From positions 1-7,673 of the forward strand of contig JACCYC010000283.1 in the NCBI GenBank assembly GCA_013696665.1: DNA of 7,673 bases. The letters are read 5' to 3'. Shown piece by piece: positions 1 through 6,193 of this stretch. The stretch is from Burkholderiaceae bacterium. GTDB taxonomy: Bacteria > Pseudomonadota > Gammaproteobacteria > Burkholderiales > Burkholderiaceae_F. A program made the translations under genes and the position numbers. Position 1 is the first letter of the stretch, and each line of letters opens with the position of its first letter. The notes under the pieces were generated by a model that saw nothing but the letters and a program-made list of their open reading frames with translations, was not told the DNA's origin and ran no database searches.

Positions 1-575
1 TCAGCGGCGAGCACTCGGTGATCTATGCGTCGGGCGGAGAGGTCTACCTCGAAGATCTGGGTTCGACCAACGGCACCACGGTCAACGGTCAACCGGTCAA
101 GAAGCACCTGCTGCAAAGCGGAGACTCGCGCGAGATTGGCAAGTACCGACTCAAATTTCTGGCCGATGGTGCGACCGGTACCGAAGGCGAAGTCGACATC
201 GACACCTCGCAGCCGCTGCGCCGCGAGTTCTACGGTCCGGGCCCCGCGACGATTCAGATCAGACAGCCTGGCGGTGGCGCCGAAGAAGGTCCGGCGGCAG
301 CATCGATCAAGATACTCAATGGCGCCAACGAAGGCCGGGAGCTGCAACTCGTCAAAGCGCTGACGACGATTGGCCGACCAGGTCATCAGGTCGCGGTGAT
401 CACGCGGCGTCCGACGGGCTACTTCATCGCGCACGTCGAAGGCGAAGTGTTTCCGACGATCAACGGTGTCAATCTCGGCTCCGCGGCACATCCGCTGAAG
501 AACAACGACGTTATCGAACTCGCAGGCGTGCGCATGGAATTCGCGAACGCGCCCGCAGTACAAGCCGCAGCTTGA
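1..575 (+). CDS. Tandem FHA-domain protein, C-terminal part (5' end outside window)
   Basis: The reading frame is open from the window edge (first whole codon at 3) to TGA at 573-575, giving 190 residues. The GTG at 18 is internal, because the codons just before it encode the FHA hallmark S-G-E-H (S-x-x-H). An LGSTNG-TTVNG stretch follows at about residues 19-29, completing a canonical phosphothreonine-binding FHA fold. A linker of about 45 residues leads to a second FHA-like domain (about 100-185). That domain keeps the G-R of the first strand (TIGRPG) and a T-I-N-G turn plus HPLKNNDVIEL, but lacks S-x-x-H, so it probably does not bind phosphopeptide. FHA domains read Ser/Thr-kinase signalling or act as protein scaffolds; no membrane segment is visible here. 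From memory, this canonical-plus-degenerate layout recurs in uncharacterised proteobacterial FHA proteins. The specific role is unknown, and a link to the downstream pili is only suggested by position. Confidence 0.88.
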   Translation, partial: SGEHSVIYASGGEVYLEDLGSTNGTTVNGQPVKKHLLQSGDSREIGKYRLKFLADGATGTEGEVDIDTSQPLRREFYGPGPATIQIRQPGGGAEEGPAAASIKILNGANEGRELQLVKALTTIGRPGHQVAVITRRPTGYFIAHVEGEVFPTINGVNLGSAAHPLKNNDVIELAGVRMEFANAPAVQAAA

Positions 576-585
576 GCAGCGACAA

Positions 586-603
586 CTCATCCAACTGGAT
601 GAG
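586..603 (+). other. Small perfect hairpin after the FHA gene
   Basis: CTCATCC (586-592), loop AACT, GGATGAG (597-603): a perfect 7-bp stem 10 nt after the FHA stop codon. No T-run follows, so it is not a standard intrinsic terminator. It may stabilise the 3' end of the FHA transcript or act in weak or Rho-assisted termination. Confidence 0.35.
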
Positions 604-714
604 CCGCGCACGGCGAGGCATACCGTGACAAAAACCGGCAGCTTCAAGTGACGATGCACGTCAGGGAACGCGGGAATTAGCCGCGAAATCCGCGCCACTC
701 ACCTTCAAACGCCC

Positions 715-730
715 TGGCACAGAACTTGGA
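715..730 (+). promoter_or_regulatory. Sigma-54-like (-24/-12) promoter for the first pilin gene
   Basis: TGGCAC at 715-720 and TTGGA at 726-730 match the RpoN consensus TGGCAC-N5-TTGCA with exact spacing. The one important deviation is G instead of C at the -12 position (729). The predicted transcript start is near 741, giving a leader of about 49 nt before ATG 790. Known biology: pilA of Pseudomonas and relatives is transcribed by RpoN under the PilS/PilR two-component system. No PilR or IHF site could be assigned with confidence. Confidence 0.6.
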
Positions 731-777
731 GTAGGTAAGTACATCGGCATGGGGCCGTATGTTTGTCTGACTCTTTT

Positions 778-783
778 GGAGAG
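778..783 (+). promoter_or_regulatory. Ribosome binding site deciding the first pilin start
   Basis: GGAGAG lies 6 nt before ATG 790. It fixes translation at 790 rather than at the in-frame TTG 763, whose use would lengthen the prepilin leader by nine residues, three of them acidic or polar next to the natural basic leader. Confidence 0.7.
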
Positions 784-789
784 CTCTCA

Positions 790-1275
790 ATGATTAAGAA
801 CCAAATCGCCCGCGCACAACGCGGCTTTACGCTGATCGAATTGATGATCGTGGTTGCGATCATCGGTATCTTGGCAGCCATCGCCATTCCGCTGTATCAG
901 GACTACGTGACGCGTTCGCGCTGGTCGGACAACTTCCAGACCGTCGGCCAACTGAAACAGGCGATTGCGGAATGTGTTCAGAATCAGGCTGGCTCGTTTA
1001 CCGCGCCAATGGACTGTGGCGTAATGCCAGGAACGGCTACAACGGGTTTGATAGGCGGCGGTTACTTGCCGGCCGGTGCCGTGGCTCCGACGGGTAAGTT
1101 TCTAACCTCCGTTGCTACGACGGCCGGTACGGGGATGATCACGCTTACTGGCAATGCTCAGGCAGGAGCCTGTGCCGTGACTCTAACTCCAGTCACCAGT
1201 GCTGCCGCTGCCACAATTGTGTGGAATGCGGTCAATACCGTATGTGGTCGCACGAAAACCGGTATTGGTACGTAA
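790..1275 (+). CDS. pilA: Type IVa major prepilin, PilA-like
   Basis: The product is a 161-aa prepilin. Residues 1-12 (MIKNQIARAQRG) form a short basic class III leader, cut by prepilin peptidase PilD after Gly12. Mature pilin starts at Phe13, has the conserved Glu at mature position 5, and carries the hydrophobic alpha-1 helix to about residue 34, ending in IPLYQDY. The mature chain is 149 aa, a normal size. Four cysteines are present (62, 76, 128, 152). C128 and C152 probably close the C-terminal disulfide loop, and C62-C76 is a second likely pair. The tail after Cys152 ends in TGIGT. The ATG at 790 is supported by its ribosome binding site and leader. The gene sits behind a sigma-54-like promoter and before a strong terminator, which suggests a highly expressed monocistronic unit. 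Pilin polymerises in the periplasm/outer membrane machinery for twitching, adhesion or DNA uptake. The pil assembly genes are not in this window. Confidence 0.93.
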   Translation: MIKNQIARAQRGFTLIELMIVVAIIGILAAIAIPLYQDYVTRSRWSDNFQTVGQLKQAIAECVQNQAGSFTAPMDCGVMPGTATTGLIGGGYLPAGAVAPTGKFLTSVATTAGTGMITLTGNAQAGACAVTLTPVTSAAAATIVWNAVNTVCGRTKTGIGT

Positions 1276-1291
1276 TCTCATAAGACTCATG

Positions 1292-1319
1292 AAAAAGGCC
1301 GGCTCTGCCGGCCTTTTTT
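1292..1319 (+). terminator. Strong intrinsic terminator between the two pilin genes
   Basis: A perfect 7-bp GC stem, GGCCGGC (1297-1303) and GCCGGCC (1307-1313), has a TCT loop and is followed by six T residues. Five A residues precede the stem, so it could also terminate transcription arriving on the - strand. It lies 17-38 nt after the first pilin stop and should sharply reduce read-through into the second pilin gene. Confidence 0.93.
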
Positions 1320-1350
1320 ATTGCCGATAAATAAGAATAGATATTGCGAC

Positions 1351-1355
1351 GGAGG
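1351..1355 (+). promoter_or_regulatory. Strong ribosome binding site of the second pilin gene
   Basis: GGAGG lies 6 nt before ATG 1362. An in-frame TGA at 1356-1358 rules out any longer N-terminus, so the unusual leader of this prepilin is genuine. Confidence 0.8.
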
Positions 1356-1361
1356 TGAAAA

Positions 1362-1835
1362 ATGACTGCCGAAGCGTGCACCTCGTCTGGCTTCACGCTC
1401 ATCGAGGTAATGGTCGTCGTCGCGATCGTGGGCATCTTGTCGGCAATCGCGATTCCACAGTATCAAGACTATGCAACCCGCGCGCGCTGGTCAGATAACG
1501 TACAAAGTGTGGCGCCACTCAAGCAATCGATCGCTGAATGCATGCAGAGCCGCAATCAAGTAAACCCGGCCCCGCCGTGTAACGCAATCGGTGCAGGCAT
1601 CGGAACGGCTAGTGACTTGATTGGAGCCGGGTTTCTTCCAGCGGGCTCTGTGCCCGTCGCAACCTTCGGCGCAGTCAGGGTTACGGCCGCAGGGGCCATC
1701 GAGATCGTCGGGGCAGTTCAAGCCGGCAGTTGCACCGTTACCCTGACGCCGCAAAGCGCTATGAGTGCGGTTACGTGGACCTTCCAGAACACGGCGGGTG
1801 GGTGCAGCAGAGTGCGCACAGGGCTAGGCACATAG
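1362..1835 (+). CDS. Second type IV prepilin, paralogue of the first
   Basis: The product is a 157-aa prepilin. Leader MTAEACTSSG (10 aa) precedes the cleavage site; mature pilin begins FTLIEV with Glu5 and a hydrophobic helix ending IPQYQDY. The whole chain aligns with the pilin at 790-1275: ARWSDN, LKQSIAEC, a LIGAGFLPAG block, AGSCTVTLTP, and a tail ending TGLGT. The four mature cysteines are conserved (60, 73, 124, 148), and the 24-residue spacing of the C-terminal pair matches exactly. The loops have diverged widely, so this is an old duplication or a gene maintained by diversifying selection. Odd point: the leader has no Lys or Arg, one Glu, and a Cys at position 6, whereas prepilin leaders are normally basic. 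The strong terminator upstream means it probably has its own promoter, or a low level from read-through; no convincing promoter was seen at 1320-1350. It could be a minor or alternative major pilin, and assembly is unproven. Confidence 0.88.
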   Translation: MTAEACTSSGFTLIEVMVVVAIVGILSAIAIPQYQDYATRARWSDNVQSVAPLKQSIAECMQSRNQVNPAPPCNAIGAGIGTASDLIGAGFLPAGSVPVATFGAVRVTAAGAIEIVGAVQAGSCTVTLTPQSAMSAVTWTFQNTAGGCSRVRTGLGT

Positions 1836-1864
1836 CCTCGCCTCGTGCGTAGCGACTTTAGGAG

Positions 1865-3316
1865 TTACAACAACAGCCCCTGTTCCCAGAATCGTGGAAC
1901 TAGCCAGGCGCCCGGCTGGGTCTGTTGAAATCTCGACGCCCCTTTCGCCTGATCAGAGAAGCTTACTAACGCAAAGGCGCTCACGGAAACCGCGGCAAAA
2001 ACCGCCAAGCCAAGGCTCACCAGGGGCTTCGACACGCTGTTGAGGTGCTCCACTGACTGCTGAGTGTGCACAATTGCCGCGAGCATTAACCCACTGGCCA
2101 TCGCAAAGGCAGATTGGCTGACTGGCATCACAAGATTTCCATCCACCAGTCCGTTAGCTAACCCGACTCCAAACGCTAGCGCCGCCGGTACTACCGTTGA
2201 ATCAATCGATGCCGCGCGACGCAAGGCTCGCAGCAGCAACACCAGGGCGAACAGCAGCAACAATAGCGCCGGGACACCCCATTCAGCGGCGACTTGCATG
2301 ACCCAGTTGTGTGGGTGTGCCCCTACGCGATTGTCGAATGTTGCGAACTGCATCGGGCCAATGCCAAGCAACGGGGCCTCTGAAATGGCCTCCCAACTCA
2401 TTCGCCACACCACTTCGCGAAACGTAAGCCCGGCCCAATCCCGCAGAGCGGCGGTTGCAACGCCGTCGGCGGTCGGCGGCGGGGATAGCCACGAGAGAGC
2501 GTAGAAGGTCAGTACACCTGCAACCGCCGTTGAGATGATCACAAGCGCCACCCGCCCCGAGTTGCGCCAGCCGAACAATAGTAGTGATGCTGGCAGTACG
2601 AGCACGTAAGCAAACCAAATGGCACGCGTCTGCAAGCCGACATTGATTGCCCAGATAAATGTGAGAACCACGATCGAGGCGATGCGCAAGAGCCGCTGTT
2701 CGCGGTGATCTGCCGCGATGTATGCGACGAAGGGAATCAGCAATGCATGTAACGCGCTCGGAAACCGCGGATTGGCGTATCCCAGGATCAGCACATCAAT
2801 ATCGATTCCCCGGTCGAGTGACACGGCGGCGGCGTATCGCGTCGCCACACCGAGTACATACCCCGTAGCCAGCAGCAGTGCGAACCAGCGCGCCCAGCGC
2901 GAATAACGCTGTACGTCGGCTGACACGACGGCTGCAGTAACCAATGCCAGAACGAGAAGCAGCGCCATGAGGCCGATTTCCGCGAATGCTGCCAGCACGA
3001 ACTTGCTGCGGAGAGCTGAAAGAGCTCCAATCGCGAAGAACATCAGCGCCAGCAGCGGTATCCCACGAGCGACTACCTGTGTATTTCGGCGCTGTGTAAC
3101 CAGATTCAAACAATATGCCGCAGCTGTAAGAGCCAACAGCACAACCTGCGCGGCACGTTGTTCGTTGTGCCAGGACTCAATCCACTTGAAACCGATAGTT
3201 GGCGCCGCAAGCAAATACACAAGCCATGAAAGCAGTATCAAAACAAGGAACCCACCCGCAGTGCCAGTGCGTTCGTCAATCGGTGCGGTGCTGTTGATGG
3301 AAAGAGGAGCGTTCAC
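1865..3316 (-). CDS. O-antigen ligase / Wzy / pilin O-oligosaccharyltransferase family membrane protein
   Basis: This is a polytopic inner-membrane protein of 483 aa from GTG 3316, with about 10-12 hydrophobic segments. The long periplasmic loop carries the Wzy_C family signature: PLLGIGPMQF (about 315-324), then AHPHNWVMQVAAEWG (333-347), with His334 and His336 the likely functional residues. An upstream TR pair (230-231) sits in the family's conserved arginine position. Members use undecaprenyl-diphosphate-linked glycan as donor. They either polymerise it (Wzy), ligate it to lipid A-core (WaaL), or attach it to pilin (PilO/TfpO, PglL). Sequence alone does not separate these activities. Being the last gene of a polysaccharide operon fits the first two; lying 29 bp from a convergent pilin gene fits the third. 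Start choice: GTG 3316 gives a GTGA overlap with the upstream stop. A TTG at 3349 would add 11 residues. Neither has a clear ribosome binding site. Confidence 0.85.
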   Translation of the reverse strand: MNAPLSINSTAPIDERTGTAGGFLVLILLSWLVYLLAAPTIGFKWIESWHNEQRAAQVVLLALTAAAYCLNLVTQRRNTQVVARGIPLLALMFFAIGALSALRSKFVLAAFAEIGLMALLLVLALVTAAVVSADVQRYSRWARWFALLLATGYVLGVATRYAAAVSLDRGIDIDVLILGYANPRFPSALHALLIPFVAYIAADHREQRLLRIASIVVLTFIWAINVGLQTRAIWFAYVLVLPASLLLFGWRNSGRVALVIISTAVAGVLTFYALSWLSPPPTADGVATAALRDWAGLTFREVVWRMSWEAISEAPLLGIGPMQFATFDNRVGAHPHNWVMQVAAEWGVPALLLLLFALVLLLRALRRAASIDSTVVPAALAFGVGLANGLVDGNLVMPVSQSAFAMASGLMLAAIVHTQQSVEHLNSVSKPLVSLGLAVFAAVSVSAFALVSFSDQAKGASRFQQTQPGAWLVPRFWEQGLLL

Positions 3317-5229
3317 GCTGACTGTGGGTGCAACGCTGGAACCGGGCAATCACTGGTGCTTGTCTCATCAATGGGCACGGTGGTTCCGTCCGACCGCGAG
3401 TATTCGGGTAGCCACGTTTCAATGAAATGCAGCGCTGCCGTCCGAGAGGTGGCGTCGGTCGTTGCGATATGCCGCAGGATTGCTGCGACATCGGTAGCGA
3501 GGACCGCGCGTGCGTTGGCAACACGGAGTTTCGGATGCGGCGTATCGATCAGATTTTCGTCTTGACTGATCGTTTCTTCGAACAATTTTTCGCCGGCACG
3601 CAGCCCGGTGTATTCGATTCGGACGGTATCTTCTGAAAACCCGGAAAGCCGAATGATGTCCCGTGCGAGGTCTGCAATGCGCACCGGTTGGCCCATGTCG
3701 AGAACGAAAATCTGTCCTCCATCCCCCATCGATGCCGCCTGCAGAACGAGTTGCGATGCCTCGGGTATCGACATGAAGTACCGCGTCACATCCGGATGCG
3801 TCACGGTCAACGGCCCACCGCGTGCGGCTTGCTCCTGAAACTTGGGAATCACGCTGCCCGCGCTGCCGAGCACGTTTCCGAACCGGACAACGATCATCGC
3901 GGTCGACTGTGCGTCCTGCTGCAGTCCCTGGCAGACCATTTCGGCCAATCGCTTCGTGGCGCCCATCACGTTCGTTGGATTGACGGCTTTGTCGGTAGAT
4001 ATCAGCACGAAACGCTGCACGCCGTGCCGGACGGCTGTGCTTGCGACAACGTGTGTTCCGACAACGTTGTTCAGCACAGCCTGCCAAGCGTTCTGGTCTT
4101 CCATCAGCGGCACGTGCTTATACGCGGCAGCGTGAAAGATGATCGATGGGCGCATGTCGCGCACGATTTGATCCATGCGCTGCGCATCCTTTACATCGCC
4201 GATCAAAGCGATGATTGGAACCTCTGTAAACGCGCTGGCAAACTCTTCCTGCAGCCGATAAAGAGCGTATTCACTGTGCTCAACAAAAATGATCTTGCCT
4301 GGCTTGTAACGAGCGATCTGTCGACACAGTTCCGAACCGATGGAGCCTCCGGCTCCTGTTACGAGTACGGTGCGCTCAGCCAACAACGCTCGCACGGGTC
4401 CTGCATCGATCCACACCGGTTCACGGCCCAGCAAATCTTCCAGATTGATCTGCCGTACGTTCGACAGTGTCACGCGGCCGTTAATCAGATCAGCCACCGG
4501 CGGGACGGTCATGCCCTTGACGCCGGCTCGCAGACAGAGCGTTGCAGCACGCTGTCGCTCGACGGCGCTGCCGGTAGGAATCGCAATGATCGCGTTACGG
4601 CTCTGCAACTTTTCCGCCAGCGCTGGAAGTTGATCAAACGAGCCCAGCACCTTGTGCCCGAGGATCTCGCGTCCGTGCTTGCTGACGTCGTCGTCGAGCA
4701 AGCCTGCAACGCGCCACTCGGATGATGATTGCAGCTCTCGTACCAGCGACGCTCCCGCTCGGCCGGCGCCGAGAATCAGAACCGGCTTGCCGAGCGCAAT
4801 CAGATCGCCGAATCTTTGCTTTTCGCGCCAGACGCGATATGCCGCGCGCGCTCCGCCCATCAAGAAAATTAAGAGTAGGGGGCTCAGCAGCATGACCGTT
4901 CGGGGGGGTGCGACACTCAGTTGCAACAGGTAAGCGACGAACGCCACGAGCGAACCGGCGACAACGACAGCTTTCGCAATGCGAATCAAGTCGGGCAAGC
5001 TGGCGAACAGCCAGAGGCCGCGGTACAGACCAGAGAACAACAACACCGTCCCGTAGACCGGAAGTACCCACGCCAGTGTTTCCAGCGCGGTAATCCAGTA
5101 CTCATCGGGAACCGACAAGTTGAAGCGCAGCAGGAAGGAGCCGAGCCACGCGATCGCGACGATCAGCAGATCGAATGCGAATACAAAAAATGACCTGGGC
5201 GAAAGCCGAGGCAAAAGGTCACGCTTCAT
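3313..5229 (-). CDS. wbpM: Membrane NDP-sugar 4,6-dehydratase, WbpM/PglF/CapD type
   Basis: This is a 638-aa protein of the long membrane-anchored SDR family. Four hydrophobic segments (about 13-32, 50-68, 84-103, 109-125) precede a first nucleotide-binding fold (LGAGRAGASL, 153-162). The catalytic extended-SDR domain follows: TGAGGSIGSEL (291-301), HAAAYKHVPLME (366-377), STDKAVNPTN (411-420), MGATKR (422-427) and RFGNVLGSAGSV (449-460). Methionine stands where classical SDRs have the catalytic tyrosine, which is normal for WbpM/PglF; the Thr-Asp-Lys cluster is intact. The family converts UDP-GlcNAc to UDP-4-keto-6-deoxy-GlcNAc, the precursor of QuiNAc, FucNAc, bacillosamine and related sugars, at the cytoplasmic face. 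ATG 5229 overlaps the upstream gene by 11 bp, and the stop overlaps the next start. No aminotransferase or reductase acting on the product lies in the window. The symbol follows P. aeruginosa; capD and pglF are also used for this family. Confidence 0.92.
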   Translation of the reverse strand: MKRDLLPRLSPRSFFVFAFDLLIVAIAWLGSFLLRFNLSVPDEYWITALETLAWVLPVYGTVLLFSGLYRGLWLFASLPDLIRIAKAVVVAGSLVAFVAYLLQLSVAPPRTVMLLSPLLLIFLMGGARAAYRVWREKQRFGDLIALGKPVLILGAGRAGASLVRELQSSSEWRVAGLLDDDVSKHGREILGHKVLGSFDQLPALAEKLQSRNAIIAIPTGSAVERQRAATLCLRAGVKGMTVPPVADLINGRVTLSNVRQINLEDLLGREPVWIDAGPVRALLAERTVLVTGAGGSIGSELCRQIARYKPGKIIFVEHSEYALYRLQEEFASAFTEVPIIALIGDVKDAQRMDQIVRDMRPSIIFHAAAYKHVPLMEDQNAWQAVLNNVVGTHVVASTAVRHGVQRFVLISTDKAVNPTNVMGATKRLAEMVCQGLQQDAQSTAMIVVRFGNVLGSAGSVIPKFQEQAARGGPLTVTHPDVTRYFMSIPEASQLVLQAASMGDGGQIFVLDMGQPVRIADLARDIIRLSGFSEDTVRIEYTGLRAGEKLFEETISQDENLIDTPHPKLRVANARAVLATDVAAILRHIATTDATSRTAALHFIETWLPEYSRSDGTTVPIDETSTSDCPVPALHPQSA

Positions 5230-6193
5230 TCTTCTCAGGAGCTGTCAGCCCGCTGACCAACGCGTAGAGCACAGCGTAAAGCGCGACCCACCCGATTAGA
5301 AGCCCGATTTGCCAGCGATTCGGCCACTTTACGGCGGCGATAGCCGATCCAGTGGCGAGCGCCATCAGTCCGTACCAGACAAGGGCCGTACGCATATGAC
5401 CCCACTCGCGCACCATTCGCTGATACGTGTGTTCTCGATGAGCCACCCACAATCTCTCGCCGGCCACGCCGCGTCGAAAAAGCGTGAGAGTCGCGTCGGC
5501 GATAAACGGTGAGAAAACAAGCAGGGGGAACCAGATCGCCCAGATTTGCTGCTGCCATCCAGCAATGGCCAAAGTCGCGGCGAGAAAACCGAGCGGCACC
5601 GACCCTGCGTCGCCCAGAAATACCTTCGCTGGTGGAAAATTGTGAAAGAGAAAGCCAGCCGCAGCCCCGGCAATGCATGCACTTGCGGCCGCCAGCTCGT
5701 AAGCGCCGGCATTAACCCCGATGATTGCAAACGCGCCGAACCCAAACAAGGTCATGCCTCCGGCAAGCCCGTCCGCGCCGTCCATGAAGTTGTACAGGTT
5801 CATGGACCACATGACAGCGATGACGAGCAGTGCAAGAAGCCAACCGGGTGCAGCAGGCAGCAAAGTGTATGCGGCGATCGACGCGGCGGTCAGCTGCACT
5901 GCAAGTCGGGTCCGGACCGTAAGCCCGCGGCGATCATCGACGGCGCCCAGCAGCATCAGGGCAACCGTTATCACGGTGATTATCTGAACGCCGCGCGCGA
6001 CGACAGACATTGCGATCACCGCAACACCGATCACGGCCAAACCACCGACGCGAGGAACCGCGCCACTGTGTAGAGAACGCTGATTCGGTCTATCGACAGC
6101 GATTCGCCAAGCAAGACCTGACCGTAACAGCGCAAATAACAGAAGCCACACGGCGGCTGCCGCGACCGCGCCTTCTGAAAGAATCGTGATCAT
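5219..6193 (-). CDS. Undecaprenyl-phosphate sugar-1-phosphate transferase, WecA/WbpL family (GT4 polyprenyl type)
   Basis: This is a 324-aa integral membrane enzyme of the MraY/WecA superfamily with about ten hydrophobic helices. It starts repeat-unit synthesis by moving a HexNAc-1-phosphate from a UDP-sugar to undecaprenyl phosphate. Family motifs appear in order: RSLHSGAVPRVGG (39-51), GAVDDRR (83-89, Mg-binding Asp pair), NLYNFMDGADGLAGG (132-146), VFLGDAGSVPLGF (191-203) and the cytoplasmic HREHTYQRM loop (252-260). The HREHTYQ-type loop and position just before a WbpM-like gene resemble P. aeruginosa WbpL, which loads FucNAc/QuiNAc or GlcNAc. I infer that the dehydratase pathway supplies its substrate. 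ATG 6193 overlaps the preceding stop in an ATGA arrangement, indicating translational coupling. The C-terminus overlaps the dehydratase gene by 11 bp. The exact sugar cannot be read from the sequence. Confidence 0.92.
   Translation of the reverse strand: MITILSEGAVAAAAVWLLLFALLRSGLAWRIAVDRPNQRSLHSGAVPRVGGLAVIGVAVIAMSVVARGVQIITVITVALMLLGAVDDRRGLTVRTRLAVQLTAASIAAYTLLPAAPGWLLALLVIAVMWSMNLYNFMDGADGLAGGMTLFGFGAFAIIGVNAGAYELAAASACIAGAAAGFLFHNFPPAKVFLGDAGSVPLGFLAATLAIAGWQQQIWAIWFPLLVFSPFIADATLTLFRRGVAGERLWVAHREHTYQRMVREWGHMRTALVWYGLMALATGSAIAAVKWPNRWQIGLLIGWVALYAVLYALVSGLTAPEKNEA

Noticed and set aside
18..20. GTG as the true start of the FHA gene
   Set aside because: The frame is open to the window edge and the preceding codons encode the conserved FHA S-G-E-H motif.
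669..685. CGCGG-N7-CCGCG inverted repeat upstream of the sigma-54-like promoter, a possible activator site
   Set aside because: Five-base arms are expected by chance in GC-rich DNA, and it does not match a PilR site that I can recognise.
763..789. Earlier TTG start for the first pilin
   Set aside because: It would put acidic residues in front of a normal basic leader, and the ribosome binding site sits inside this stretch, directly positioned for ATG 790.
1321..1350. Possible sigma-70 promoter for the second pilin (TTGCCG and AT-rich TAGATAT)
   Set aside because: The spacing between the -35-like and -10-like elements is only 11-15 bp, so there is no convincing pair. A -24/-12 element is also missing.
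1822..1837. GGCTA-N6-TAGCC stem across the second pilin stop codon as a terminator
   Set aside because: The stem is only 5 bp and there is no T-run on either strand.
3688..4725. Long + strand open frame (345 codons) opposite the dehydratase gene
   Set aside because: It lies wholly antisense to a strongly conserved coding region; its translation shows no recognisable domain and is rich in His/Arg/Cys, as expected for the mirror of a GC-rich gene.
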